Assembly (NCBI GenBank): GCA_019239375.1 | Contig: JAFAZZ010000009.1 | Location: 1 to 37,971, forward strand | Length of the DNA stretch: 37,971 bases | Source: Solirubrobacterales bacterium | GTDB lineage: Bacteria; Actinomycetota; Thermoleophilia; Solirubrobacterales; Solirubrobacteraceae | Reading direction: 5' to 3' | Shown: positions 1 to 9,707 of the stretch, piece by piece | Position numbering within the stretch: the stretch's first letter is position 1 | Layout: each line of letters begins with the position of its first letter | Position numbers and translations under genes: made by a program | The notes under the pieces: generated by a model | Told to the model about the DNA's origin: nothing | The model's input: the letters and a program-made list of their open reading frames with translations, nothing else | Databases searched by the model: none

Positions 1-1188
1 GACCGCGGCGTCTACGTCGGGCCGGTGCGGATCTCCACGCCGCGGTTGCACCTGCGCGGAGTCGACCGAAGCGGCGTGATCATCGACGGGCGCCACCGCG
101 TCGGCAACGGGATCACGATCACCGCCAATGGCGTATGGGTGGAGAACCTGACCGTCCGCAACTTCGACCGGCGCACGCGCGACGACGCGAGTAACGGCAA
201 CGAGATCTGGTGGGGCGGCCTGACCGGTCATCGGACTACGGTCCGCGGCTGGTGGGGTCAGTACTTGACCGCCTATGACACCGGGCTGCTCGGCGGCTAC
301 GGGTTGTACGCCGCCCACGCGGTCGACGGGTGGTTCAAGCACGTCTACGCATCGGGCTTCAACGACTCTGGCCTGTACGTGGGCGGGTGCCGCGATTGCC
401 GCGCGGTCGTCCAGGATGCGCTGGTCGAACGCAACGCGGTGGGGTGGACCAGCACGAATGCCGGCGGTCACCTGATCGTCGAGGGCTCGACATTCCGAGA
501 CAACGGTGACGGGATCGGCCCCGACTCGGAGTCCGTCTCGGACCTACCGCCGCCGCAGGATGGAGCGTGCAACTCGGCATCGAACCGCATCAAGCTGCCG
601 GTGTTCACCTCGGCACAGATCAGCCGCTGCACGATCTTCCAGCACAACCTGATAGAGGACAACGGCAACCTCGATACCCCCGCGAACTCCGACGTGCTCG
701 AAGCCCCGTGGGGGATCGGCGTGGTTCTCGGCGGAGCTTACGCCGACCTGGTCGAGGACAACACGATTCGAGGCAATCCCAACTTCGGCGTGCTCCTGCT
801 CGAGCGCCCGGACCCGTTCCCGCCCACCCCGCGCACCATCTACTTCCAAGTCAGCGGCAACCGAATCTCGAACAACACGCTCATCGGCAACGCCACTATG
901 CCCGGTAGTGCCGACATCGGCCTCGAGGGCGGAGCCTTCGGCACGCAGTCGGTCAACAACTGCTTCGCGGGCAATACGTTCGTCACCTCGAGCCCCGCGG
1001 ACATCGAGGGGACGTGGGGCTGCCAGAACGCCACGACGCCCAACGGCGGGTCCGACCTGTTCAGCGAGATCCTCAAGCTGGTCGCGCAGTCCGGGGCGCG
1101 GCATTCGGAGCCCCAGCCGCCGCCCCATCGCCAGCCCACGATGCCGCGGCCGTGCCGCGGCGTGCCGCGCAACCCGCTCTGCCGCTGA
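1..1188 (+). CDS. right-handed parallel beta-helix repeat protein (NosD/pectate-lyase-like), 5' truncated by window edge
   Basis: Frame is open from base 1 (DRGVYVGPVRISTPRLHLRGVDRSGVIIDG...); repeated G/N-rich beta-helix rungs (VEDNTIRGNPNFGVLL, VSGNRISNNTLIGN). Confidence 0.75.
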   Translation, partial: DRGVYVGPVRISTPRLHLRGVDRSGVIIDGRHRVGNGITITANGVWVENLTVRNFDRRTRDDASNGNEIWWGGLTGHRTTVRGWWGQYLTAYDTGLLGGYGLYAAHAVDGWFKHVYASGFNDSGLYVGGCRDCRAVVQDALVERNAVGWTSTNAGGHLIVEGSTFRDNGDGIGPDSESVSDLPPPQDGACNSASNRIKLPVFTSAQISRCTIFQHNLIEDNGNLDTPANSDVLEAPWGIGVVLGGAYADLVEDNTIRGNPNFGVLLLERPDPFPPTPRTIYFQVSGNRISNNTLIGNATMPGSADIGLEGGAFGTQSVNNCFAGNTFVTSSPADIEGTWGCQNATTPNGGSDLFSEILKLVAQSGARHSEPQPPPHRQPTMPRPCRGVPRNPLCR

Positions 1189-1260
1189 GGCTCTAGGCCG
1201 TCTCCCCGGGCCGGCGCGCGAGCGCGAGACCCGGGGCGGCGTCCTAACCTGTCGCAGGGC

Positions 1261-2352
1261 ATGGCGTCCGTGGTCGTAAAGCTCGGGTCGAGCATCGTCG
1301 CCCGTGATCGAGGCGAGGTGCGCGCCGCGGTCCTCGGCCGCATCTGCGACGAGCTCGCGACGCTCCACCGCGGCGGCCGCCAGCCGCTGGTGGTCACGAG
1401 CGGCGCGATCGCCCGCGGGATGGGGGTGATGGAGCTGCCGCTGCGGCCCCGGGCGATGGACGAGCTGCAGGCGGCCAGCGCAGTGGGACAGGGCAAGCTC
1501 TACCAGGTCTACGACGAGCTGCTGCGCGCCCGCGGGCTCCAGACCGCACAGGTCCTGCTGACGTTCTTCGACATGAGCGCGCGCAGTCACTACGTAAACG
1601 CGCGCCAGACGCTGCAAAGGCTGCTCGAGTGGCGGGTGGTTCCGGTGATCAACGAGAACGACACCACCACGACCGACGAGATCTCGTTCGGTGACAACGA
1701 CTTCCTGGCCGCGCAGGTGGCGATCCTGATCGGCGCCGAGCTGCTCGTGCTCCTGACCGACGCCGATGGCCTGTTCACGGCCGATCCGCGCACCGACCCG
1801 ACCGCGCGCCTGGTCGACGAGGTCACGTCGTTCGAACAGCTGGACAGTCTGGCCATCGGCCACGCCACCTCCGCGCTCGGATCGGGCGGGATGCGCTCCA
1901 AGGTGGTCGCCGCCGAGATGGCGACCGCGGCCGGGATCCCGACGGTGATCGCCAGCGGTTTGTTGCCCGGCGTGATTTTGGCGGCGGCGCGCGGCGAGCA
2001 GGTCGGGACCCGCTTCGCGGCGCGTCCGGGGCGCTACTCGAGCTTCAAGCTGTGGCTCAAGTACGCCAAGCCCGCCCGTGGCCGGGTGGTGGTGGACGCC
2101 GGCGCGGCCCGGGCGCTGCGGGAGAGCGGGACGAGCCTGCTGCCCGTCGGGATCGTCGAGGTGTCTGGTGAGTTCGACGCCGGCGATGCGGTCGAGATCG
2201 CGTTTGACGGCGAGCCGGTCGGCAAGGGGATCTGCAACTACTCGGCGGTCGAGCTGCGCCGGGTGCGGGGCCTCAAATCGGCCGAGGTCCGCGCGCGCCT
2301 GCCCCGGGCAACCGAGGAGGCGGTCCACCGCGACTACTTCGTGCTCGCGTAA
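1261..2352 (+). CDS. proB: glutamate 5-kinase with C-terminal PUA domain
   Basis: VVKLGSSIVA, VTSGAIARGMGVM, NENDTTTTDEISFGDND, LTDADGLFTADPR, GTGGMxxK-type motif; followed by proA. Confidence 0.95.
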   Translation: MASVVVKLGSSIVARDRGEVRAAVLGRICDELATLHRGGRQPLVVTSGAIARGMGVMELPLRPRAMDELQAASAVGQGKLYQVYDELLRARGLQTAQVLLTFFDMSARSHYVNARQTLQRLLEWRVVPVINENDTTTTDEISFGDNDFLAAQVAILIGAELLVLLTDADGLFTADPRTDPTARLVDEVTSFEQLDSLAIGHATSALGSGGMRSKVVAAEMATAAGIPTVIASGLLPGVILAAARGEQVGTRFAARPGRYSSFKLWLKYAKPARGRVVVDAGAARALRESGTSLLPVGIVEVSGEFDAGDAVEIAFDGEPVGKGICNYSAVELRRVRGLKSAEVRARLPRATEEAVHRDYFVLA

Positions 2353-2367
2353 CCTGTTAGGAGCGAC

Positions 2368-3636
2368 ATGGCGGTAACCGCGAGCACCGTAGCCGAAACT
2401 TGCCTGGCGGCCAAGCGCGCCGCGGGACAGCTTGCGGCGCTGCCCTCCGGGGCTAAGAACGCGGCCCTCGAGGCGACCGCCGCGGCGCTGATCCTGCGCA
2501 CGCCCGAGATCCTCGAGGCCAACGCGCGGGACCTCGAGGCCGGACGAGAGGCGGGATTGAGCGACGCGCTGATGGACCGATTGGCGCTCGACACGGGCCG
2601 AATCTCAGTGATCGCCCGGCAGGTCAGAGACATCGTCGCGCTGCCCGACCCCGTAGGTGAGGTGATCGAGGGACGCCGGCTCTACAACGGGCTCGAGGTG
2701 CGCAAGGTGCGTGTCCCGCTCGGCGTGATCGCGGTCGTCTACGAGGCGCGGCCGAACGTCACGATCGACGCCGCGGCGCTATGCCTGAAATCGGGAAACG
2801 CAGTGGTGCTGCGGGGCTCCTCGACGGCGGCGGCGTCGAACGCGGTGCTGGCCGAGGTGGCGATCGAGGCGGGGCTGTCGGCTGGGCTGCCCGAGGGCGC
2901 GATGGCGCTGGTCGCGGGCGGCGGTCACGAGGAACTCGCGGAGCTGGCCACGCAGGCGGGCGCGATCGACCTGATCGTCCCCCGCGGAGGCGAGGGGCTG
3001 AAGGCGGCATTGAAGGGCGTCGCCACCGTGCCGGTCATGTACGCGGCGTCGGGCAACTGCCACGTGTACGTCGACGCCACCGCGTCACTTCCGGATGCGC
3101 TGGCCATCACCTTAAACGCCAAGGTCCAGCGGCCGAGCGTTTGCAACGCCGCCGAGACGCTGCTCGTCCATGAGGCGGTGGCGGACGAGTTCCTGCCCAC
3201 GGTGCTCGGCGAGCTAGCCGCTGCCGGGGTTGAGCTTCGCGGCGACGCGCGGACGCGGGCGGCCGCCGAATCGGCGGCCGCCGTGGCGCCGGCGACCAAC
3301 GAGGATTGGGCGACGGAATATCACGCCCTGACCCTCGCGGTGGGAGTTGTGGGATCAGTCGCCGAGGCGATCGAGCACATCAACCGCTACGGGTCCGGGC
3401 ACTCGGAGGCGATCGTGACGCGCGACACCGAGGCAGCCCGGGCATTCCAGCTGGGCGTGGACGCCGCTTGCGTGTACGTCAACGCATCCACGCGCTTCAC
3501 CGACGGCGGCGAGTTCGGGATGGGAGCCGAGATCGGCAACTCGACCCAGAAGCTGCACGCCCGCGGCCCAATCGGCCTGCGCGAGCTCTGCACGTTCAAG
3601 TACCTGGTCGAGGGCGTTGGCCAGGTTCGGGCCTGA
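2368..3636 (+). CDS. proA: glutamate-5-semialdehyde (gamma-glutamyl phosphate) reductase
   Basis: VYEARPNVTIDAAALCLKSGNAVVLRG, VQRPSVCNAAETLLVH, FTDGGEFGMGAEIGNSTQKLHARGPIGL; TAGGAG SD upstream. Confidence 0.96.
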   Translation: MAVTASTVAETCLAAKRAAGQLAALPSGAKNAALEATAAALILRTPEILEANARDLEAGREAGLSDALMDRLALDTGRISVIARQVRDIVALPDPVGEVIEGRRLYNGLEVRKVRVPLGVIAVVYEARPNVTIDAAALCLKSGNAVVLRGSSTAAASNAVLAEVAIEAGLSAGLPEGAMALVAGGGHEELAELATQAGAIDLIVPRGGEGLKAALKGVATVPVMYAASGNCHVYVDATASLPDALAITLNAKVQRPSVCNAAETLLVHEAVADEFLPTVLGELAAAGVELRGDARTRAAAESAAAVAPATNEDWATEYHALTLAVGVVGSVAEAIEHINRYGSGHSEAIVTRDTEAARAFQLGVDAACVYVNASTRFTDGGEFGMGAEIGNSTQKLHARGPIGLRELCTFKYLVEGVGQVRA

Positions 3637-3659
3637 CCCAGCCCGGGCATCAGGACTCT

Positions 3660-4274
3660 GTGCGGATCGGCATTCTCGGCGGAACGTTCAATCCGCCGCA
3701 TCTTGGTCACCTGATCTGCGCCCAGGAGGCGTACCTTCAGCTGGGCTTGGACCGAGTGACGCTGATCCCGGCACGGGTACCGCCGCACAAGGCCGTCGAG
3801 GACGAGCCGGGGGCGGAGCACCGGCTCGAGCTGTGCCGCCTGTCCATCCGCGGCGACGAGGAGCGATTCGACGTCTCGGACTTGGAGATCGTCCGCGACG
3901 GACCGTCATACACGGTCAGTACCCTTGAGGAACTGCATTCTCGAGCGCCAGATCACGAGCTGTTTTTGATCGTCGGGGGTGACATCGCCGCGGGCCTGCC
4001 GGGTTGGCGGGCGCCCGGGCGCGTGCTGTCGCTGGCTACGCTGGCCGTGGCCAAGCGGCGCGGCACCTCGCGGGCCGCGGTGGACGACGCGCTACATGGC
4101 TTGCGCGGCGGCGAGCGCGCCCAGTTCTTCCGCATGCCGCGGATCGGGATCTCGTCGACCATGCTCCGCGACCGGGTGCGAGCCGGAGAGCCGATCAAGT
4201 ACTACGTGCCCGATGCGGTCGTCAGCTACATCGAGCGACACCGTCTGTATGCCAGGATAGGCTCAGTGGGATGA
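3660..4274 (+). CDS. nadD: nicotinate-nucleotide adenylyltransferase
   Basis: GTG start; VRIGILGGTFNPPHLGHLICAQEA, ISSTMLRDRVRAGEPIKYYVPDAVVSYI. Confidence 0.95.
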   Translation: MRIGILGGTFNPPHLGHLICAQEAYLQLGLDRVTLIPARVPPHKAVEDEPGAEHRLELCRLSIRGDEERFDVSDLEIVRDGPSYTVSTLEELHSRAPDHELFLIVGGDIAAGLPGWRAPGRVLSLATLAVAKRRGTSRAAVDDALHGLRGGERAQFFRMPRIGISSTMLRDRVRAGEPIKYYVPDAVVSYIERHRLYARIGSVG

Positions 4275-4663
4275 TGCGATCGGCGGCCGCGAGCAGCGGA
4301 AATCAGATGACTCCGCAGGATCTGGCCCGCGCGATCGTGGATTACGCGTCCGACCGCAAGGCGATCGACATCGTCCAGCTCGACCTGCGCCGGATGATCG
4401 GCTACACGGACTACTTCGTGATCTGCTCGGGCCGGACCGAGCGCCAGACCAAGGCCATCCACGACTCCATCTACGTGGGGTTGAAGTCGACCCACCGCAG
4501 GCTTCCCGAGCGGGTAGAGGGTCTACCCGGGGCTCGGTGGATCCTGATGGACTATCTGGATGTGGTCGTCCACGTATTCGTGCCCGAGACGCGCGAGTAC
4601 TACCGCCTCGAGCAGCTGTGGGGCGAGGCGCCGGCGCAGGCGCTCCGAGCGGGATCCTCGTAG
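4271..4663 (+). CDS. rsfS: ribosome silencing factor RsfS (start may be ATG 4307)
   Basis: KAIDIVQLDLRRMIGYTDYFVICSGRTERQTKAI, DYLDVVVHVFVPETREYYRLEQLWG; ATGA overlap with nadD stop. Confidence 0.93.
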   Translation: MMRSAAASSGNQMTPQDLARAIVDYASDRKAIDIVQLDLRRMIGYTDYFVICSGRTERQTKAIHDSIYVGLKSTHRRLPERVEGLPGARWILMDYLDVVVHVFVPETREYYRLEQLWGEAPAQALRAGSS

Positions 4664-4735
4664 CGGCGCGCGGGGCGTGGGCACGCGCGGAGCGAAGCGG
4701 GCGGCGGGCGAGCGCGGAGCGGCGCACCCACGGAA

Positions 4736-5569
4736 GTGAGCCCGCACTTCACGCTGCTGGCGGCGGTGCTCCTCGGGCTCCTCGGGTTCGCCGTCGGCGT
4801 GTTCGGGACGCTCGTCGGTGCCGGCGGCGGCTTCATCCTCACCCCGGTCCTGCTGCTCGTCTATCCCCAGAGCTCGCCGGCGCTGATCACCGCGATCAGC
4901 CTGATCGTGGTGTTCTTCAACGCGGGCTCGGGATCGATCGCCTACGCGCGGCAGAAGCGGATCGACTACCGCTCGGGAAGCGTGTTCGCGCTCTGCACAC
5001 TGCCCGGGGCAGTGGTCGGCGTCCTGGTGGCGGACAAGGTCTCGCGGCCGGGGTTCGACGTGATCATGGGCGTGGCGCTGACCGCCCTGGCCTGGTGGCT
5101 GGTACGAGGGCGTAAGCAGCCCAACGGCGGCCATGGCGGCGGCGGGACGGCGCGAACGATCGTCGACCGCGATGGGAACCTCTACCGGTATGGCGTGAAC
5201 GTGCGGCTCGGGGCGCTGTTCAGCTTGGCGGTGGGATTCGTCTCGAGCTTCCTGGGGATCGGCGGCGGGGTGGTGCATGTCCCGGTGCTGGTCACCGTGC
5301 TCGGGTTCCCGACGCACGTCGCCACCGCCACCTCGCACTTCGTGCTCGCCTGGATGGCCCTCGTGGCCACGCTCACCCACGTGGCGGTTGGCACCTTCCA
5401 CGGGGGAGTCGGGCTGCGTCGGTCGGCGGCCCTGTCGGTGGGCGTGGTGCTCGGCGCGCAGCTCGGGGCATTGCTCTCGCAGAGGCTGAGCGGTACGGTG
5501 ATCCAGCGGCTGCTGGCAGTGGGGTTGCTCGTGCTCGGCGTGCGGCTGGTGTTGAGCGTGGTGCTGTGA
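4736..5569 (+). CDS. sulfite exporter TauE/SafE family (TSUP) membrane protein
   Basis: Hydrophobic repeats; VGAGGGFILTPVLLLVYPQSSPALITAISLIVVFFNAGSGSIAYARQKRIDYRSG; second half FLGIGGGVVHVPVLVTVLGFPTHVATATSHF. Confidence 0.9.
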   Translation: MSPHFTLLAAVLLGLLGFAVGVFGTLVGAGGGFILTPVLLLVYPQSSPALITAISLIVVFFNAGSGSIAYARQKRIDYRSGSVFALCTLPGAVVGVLVADKVSRPGFDVIMGVALTALAWWLVRGRKQPNGGHGGGGTARTIVDRDGNLYRYGVNVRLGALFSLAVGFVSSFLGIGGGVVHVPVLVTVLGFPTHVATATSHFVLAWMALVATLTHVAVGTFHGGVGLRRSAALSVGVVLGAQLGALLSQRLSGTVIQRLLAVGLLVLGVRLVLSVVL

Positions 5570-5592
5570 CGACGCGCGATCGTCCGGGGGCG

Positions 5593-6978
5593 TTACCCCG
5601 GGAAACCAGCCAGCGCGCGGACCAGGCGAGCGCCGTCGGCTGTGCCCAGGCCGCTCGCCAGGTCGTATCCCGGCACGGCCTCGAAGCCGTGCACCGTGAA
5701 CCGGCGGCCTTTGAGGGGCGCCAGCTGCTGCGTCCCGAAGACCGAATTATTGCCGGCGGTGATGTCGGTGAGCGGCGAGCCCGGGCCGTCGCCGATCGCG
5801 TACAGCGCGGGGTTCAGCCACCCGAGGTCGTGACCAGCGGCCTGATCGGCGATGGCGACGATGGCCGCGAACAGCGGCGTCGCCTCGCTCGTGCCGCCGA
5901 TGAGGTGGAACGAGGGGCCGTCCAGTCCGTCAGCGGAGTTCACCACGCTCATGTACACGAGGGCGGCGCCTTGGACCGCGGCGCTCATGCTGACGTCGGG
6001 CGTCCCGCGCGCACTCCCCACGGTGCCGGCGACGGCGTTCTGGTATGACGGCCGCCTGAACACCCTGGAGACGCCGCCGCCGCCCGCGTAGGGGCCGCTT
6101 GACCTCGTGGTGTCGTTCCAGACGCTGTCCGGCCGGGTGCGGGTGCGCTTCCTGCTGAGATGCACCTGCGTTCCGCCTACCGACGTCACGAGAGGGTCGG
6201 TGGACGGCCAGCTGGCGACCCGGAACGGAAAGTAGTTGGAGGCGCCGTCTGACGTGTCGATCGCGGACTCGCCGGTCGCGCCGCTGTCGCCCGAGGCGCT
6301 CAGCACGGTAATCCGATGGACGAGCGCGTTGAAGTAGGCGCTGCGGAGCGCGTAAATCGAGCGTCGGCTGGGGAACGTCTCCTCGGCCGTGCCGAAGCTC
6401 TGGCTGATCACGTCGCCGAGCCGATGGTCGACCACGTAGTTTTCGGCCTCGATTATTGGCGGGAAACCCTTCACGCCGACGGTCTCGTCGACCGGTGTCT
6501 CGACCAGCAGGATGTTCGCGCCCGGGGCCATGGCGTGGGCGTATTCGACATCGAGCGTGGTCTCGATGGCCCACTCGCCCCTGTCGAAGTTGGTCCGGCT
6601 GTAGCGGGGGACCGCCCCCGCCGGCTGGATGATCCTGAACGACGGCGGCGCGGGCAGGTGGAACACGTGGTCGAACGTCGCCAGGTCGTTCTTGATTCTC
6701 GGCGACCCGAACGAGTCCACGAGCACAATCGTCCTGCCCTTGCCGGTGAGACCCGCCTTGTAAAGCGGGCCCATGTCGTAGGCCTGCTGGAACTCGCTTG
6801 GCCGGTAGCACGCGATCCGCAGCTGCGCTCGGCACCGTCCTGTTGTCGGCGCCTGCGCGAAGGCGCGGTGGACGAACTGGTGAAACGGTGATGCGCCCGC
6901 GGGAGGGCTTCCCAGCCCAAGCAGCGCCAGAAGTGCCCCGGCAGCGCCGGCCAGAGCGCTGATCCTGCTCACGCGCAC
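5593..6978 (-). CDS. secreted S53 (sedolisin)-like peptidase without an obvious N-terminal prodomain
   Basis: Signal peptide; ETTLDVEYAHAMAPGANILLVE, SASGDSGATG, IGGTSEATPLFAAIVAI, VPGYDLASGLGTADG. Confidence 0.85.
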   Translation of the reverse strand: MRVSRISALAGAAGALLALLGLGSPPAGASPFHQFVHRAFAQAPTTGRCRAQLRIACYRPSEFQQAYDMGPLYKAGLTGKGRTIVLVDSFGSPRIKNDLATFDHVFHLPAPPSFRIIQPAGAVPRYSRTNFDRGEWAIETTLDVEYAHAMAPGANILLVETPVDETVGVKGFPPIIEAENYVVDHRLGDVISQSFGTAEETFPSRRSIYALRSAYFNALVHRITVLSASGDSGATGESAIDTSDGASNYFPFRVASWPSTDPLVTSVGGTQVHLSRKRTRTRPDSVWNDTTRSSGPYAGGGGVSRVFRRPSYQNAVAGTVGSARGTPDVSMSAAVQGAALVYMSVVNSADGLDGPSFHLIGGTSEATPLFAAIVAIADQAAGHDLGWLNPALYAIGDGPGSPLTDITAGNNSVFGTQQLAPLKGRRFTVHGFEAVPGYDLASGLGTADGARLVRALAGFPG

Positions 6979-7050
6979 ATTCGCCCCCTTCTTTTCGATT
7001 CGAGCGCCCCAAACGCCCTCGGTGATTCCCCGAGGATTGAAGCAGGTCGG

Positions 7051-8667
7051 CTACATGGCCGCGAGCAACGGCGGCGCCACTTCCTTCTTGCGGCTCATCA
7101 CCCCGGGGAGCTCGATCTGGCTGTCGTGGGCCGGCGCGCCGAAGGCGCGCGCCACGTTCGCCACGTCGCCGTCAACGAGCAGGTCGGTTCCCTTGCTCAG
7201 CACGTCGGTGACCATCAGCGCGTAGAGCTGGAGGTCGCGGCTCTCGCGCGCCTTGTGCATCGCGGCGACAAGCTCCTGGCTGCGATCGAGCAGCGCCTTG
7301 CCCACCACCTCGATCTGAGCGATGCAGATCTGGTGGCCGCTCGAGGCGTGGTACTGCTTCGCATCGCGCGAGATGATCTCCTCAGCGCTGACTTCAGAGA
7401 CATCCGAGGTGGCCTCGAACATCTCGCGGCCGTACTCCGCCGCCTCGAGGGCGAGCACCCGCTCCAAATACTCGACGACCTGGCGGTCGCGCTCGGTGGT
7501 CGTCGCGGAGTTCAGAATGATCGTGTCGGACATGACCGCACCGAGGAGCATCATCGCCGTCGTCGGGCTCGGCTCCATTCCGGCTTGACGGAAGCGCTCG
7601 ACGACGAGGGTGGCGGTCGATCCGACGGGATCGAACGTGGCGGTCACCGGAATCCGTGTTTCGATCGAGCCGATGTGATGATGGTCGAGGATCTCGACGA
7701 TCTCCGCCTGCTCGACTCCGGCCACGCTCTGAGCCTGTTCGGCGTGGTCGACGAGCAGGACCCGCCGCTGAGGTGGCGCGACCAGGTCCGAGCGGGTGAT
7801 CAGCCCGACAGGACGGCGCTGCGGATCGATGACCACGGCGGCGCCGTAGTAGCTCTCCTTGATCTGCTCGGAGATGTCCTCGACGAGGAACTCCGTGGTG
7901 GCGGTCAGCGGGTCGGCCTCCATCAGCGCGCCGCAGGGCGCCGCCAGCGTGATCATCCGGCCGGAGACGTAGCTGTCGAGCGGCGAGACGATGACGGCGA
8001 TGCCCCGCTCCTTCGCGGAGGCGAGGATCTCGTCGCTGGGATCTGAGTCGTTTGAGAGAACGAGGAGCTGCGCGCCACGCTCGATGGCGAGGTGCTGAGC
8101 GTCTTCGCGATTGCCGACCACCACGATGTCCCCTGGGGAGGCGCCGCTCCGGGAGGGATCCATCGAGTGAACCCACACGCGGCCGGAGAGCGGCTTGTCA
8201 TCGCCGGTTAGGAGCCGGCCGCCGAGCACCTCGACGATGGCCGAGACGCGGGTCGGGGCATCCTGGAGCGTCGAGGCGCCGCGCGTTTCGCGGATGTAGC
8301 GGCGCGCGAGCGCCCGCTCGGTGAGGATGCCGACCAGGGCCCCGTCGTCAGCGACCACGGGGACGAGCTCGAGTCCCGCCCGCGCCATCTCCAGGCCCGC
8401 CTCGCGGATCGGGGCCTGGACGCTCGTGATCGGGAAGCTCGACTGCATCACGTCGCAGGCACGCACCATCACGTGGGGAAGGAACCGGGGCTGGGTGGCG
8501 CCGCTGCGCTCGAGCAGCCAGCGGGTTTGCGCGTTGCACTCGCCGAGCCGGGCGGCCACGTAGTCGTTGCGGGTATCCAGTCGGCCCTTTAGCTCGGCAT
8601 AGCCGATGGCCGACGCGATCGAATCGGCGTCGGGGTTCCGATGTCCGGTCACATAGATGGTCGCCAT
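7051..8667 (-). CDS. manganese-dependent inorganic diphosphatase, CBS/DRTGG-containing type (DHH family II)
   Basis: YVTGHRNPDADSIASAIGYAELK, DHHHIGSIETRIPVTATFDPVGSTATLV, two CBS-like segments flanking a DRTGG-like region. Confidence 0.9.
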   Translation of the reverse strand: MATIYVTGHRNPDADSIASAIGYAELKGRLDTRNDYVAARLGECNAQTRWLLERSGATQPRFLPHVMVRACDVMQSSFPITSVQAPIREAGLEMARAGLELVPVVADDGALVGILTERALARRYIRETRGASTLQDAPTRVSAIVEVLGGRLLTGDDKPLSGRVWVHSMDPSRSGASPGDIVVVGNREDAQHLAIERGAQLLVLSNDSDPSDEILASAKERGIAVIVSPLDSYVSGRMITLAAPCGALMEADPLTATTEFLVEDISEQIKESYYGAAVVIDPQRRPVGLITRSDLVAPPQRRVLLVDHAEQAQSVAGVEQAEIVEILDHHHIGSIETRIPVTATFDPVGSTATLVVERFRQAGMEPSPTTAMMLLGAVMSDTIILNSATTTERDRQVVEYLERVLALEAAEYGREMFEATSDVSEVSAEEIISRDAKQYHASSGHQICIAQIEVVGKALLDRSQELVAAMHKARESRDLQLYALMVTDVLSKGTDLLVDGDVANVARAFGAPAHDSQIELPGVMSRKKEVAPPLLAAM

Positions 8668-8774
8668 GGCGGTCGATTATCGCCGGTGAGCGCGATGGCG
8701 CGATAGCGTCCGGGGCGAACTTGACGCCAGCGGCTTCGAGCTGCCATCCCCGATCCGAACTAAAGAGGGAGCAC

Positions 8775-9551
8775 ATGCCGTCCGCACCCCAGATCCTGCC
8801 CACCCAGATCCAGCAAGGAAGCGCTCCCGGCGTGACTTACCGCCTCGAGGGCGAGCTTGTCCCGGTCCTGCACATGGCGCTGGACGGGCGGGTTCCCGTG
8901 TACTTCGAGCATCACGTGCTGCTGTGGAAGTACCCGGAAATGGTGATCGGGCTCCATCCCCTGGGCCGGGGGCTCAAGCGGCGGGTGTTCGGCGGGATGC
9001 CGCTGCTGCTGCTCGAGGCGCAGTCGCCCGGGGAGATCGCTTTCAGCCGCGACGCGCCCGGCCATATCGTCGCGCTACACCTCCAGGCCGGCGAGGGAAT
9101 CATGGCGCGCGAGCATCAGTTCCTGGCCGCGACGGGCGGGGTGCAGTACGACTACAGTCGCCAGAAGGGCTTCGCCAACATGCTCTACGGGGGCGGGTTC
9201 TGGGTCGACCACTTCTTCGGCGGCGATCACGAAGGCGTCGTGTGGATGCACGGTTACGGGAACGTGTTCGAGAAGCTCCTCGAGCCGGGCGAGACGATCG
9301 ACATCGAGCCGGGCGGGTGGCTCTACCGTGACCATTCCGTCCAGATGACACAGGAGGTCTACGGCTTCAAGACGGGCCTTCTGGGCGGCGGCGCCGGCAA
9401 CCTCGTCTTCAACCGCTTCACTGGCCCGGGCCGGGTCGGCCTTCAGAGCGCCTACTACCACCCGACCGTCCAGGAGGGCTCCGGCGGCGACTCGCAGCGG
9501 CGCGGGGGCGACATGCTCGGCGGGATCATCGGTGGGCTGCTCGACAACTGA
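8775..9551 (+). CDS. AIM24/TIGR00266-like family protein
   Basis: SD (AGAGGGAG) then ATG; MPLLLLEAQSPGEIAFSRDAPGHIVALHLQAGEGIMAREHQFLAATGGVQY; GYGNVFEKLLEPGETIDIEPGGWLYRD. Confidence 0.75.
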   Translation: MPSAPQILPTQIQQGSAPGVTYRLEGELVPVLHMALDGRVPVYFEHHVLLWKYPEMVIGLHPLGRGLKRRVFGGMPLLLLEAQSPGEIAFSRDAPGHIVALHLQAGEGIMAREHQFLAATGGVQYDYSRQKGFANMLYGGGFWVDHFFGGDHEGVVWMHGYGNVFEKLLEPGETIDIEPGGWLYRDHSVQMTQEVYGFKTGLLGGGAGNLVFNRFTGPGRVGLQSAYYHPTVQEGSGGDSQRRGGDMLGGIIGGLLDN

Positions 9552-9600
9552 CGTGCTGCGCGTGAGCCCGTTGCGTCCGCACCCGGGCCGGCCCGGCGCC

Positions 9601-9695
9601 GGCCGGCGTGCCACGGCGACGCACCTGCGCCGGCTGAGCCCCGGCCGGCGTGCCACGGCGACGCACCTGCGCCGGCCGAGCCCCGGTCGGTGCGG
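9601..9695. repeat. 42-bp direct tandem repeat, 2 copies plus a degenerate partial third
   Basis: ggccggcgtgccacggcgacgcacctgcgccgg(c)tgagcccc at 9601-9642 and 9643-9684, one mismatch by eye; third copy begins ggtcggtgcgg. Confidence 0.9.
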
Positions 9696-9707
9696 AGAGG
9701 GAACGCC

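Noticed and set aside
544-2328. 594-aa minus-strand ORF opposite proB and the beta-helix gene
   Set aside because: Shadow ORF typical of high-GC DNA; low-complexity R/D/H/Q-rich translation and fully antisense to recognised genes.
4258-4273. Leaderless promoter (TAGGCT-N7-ATG) for rsfS
   Set aside because: rsfS overlaps nadD by ATGA, and an alternative start at 4307 exists, so translational coupling is the simpler explanation.
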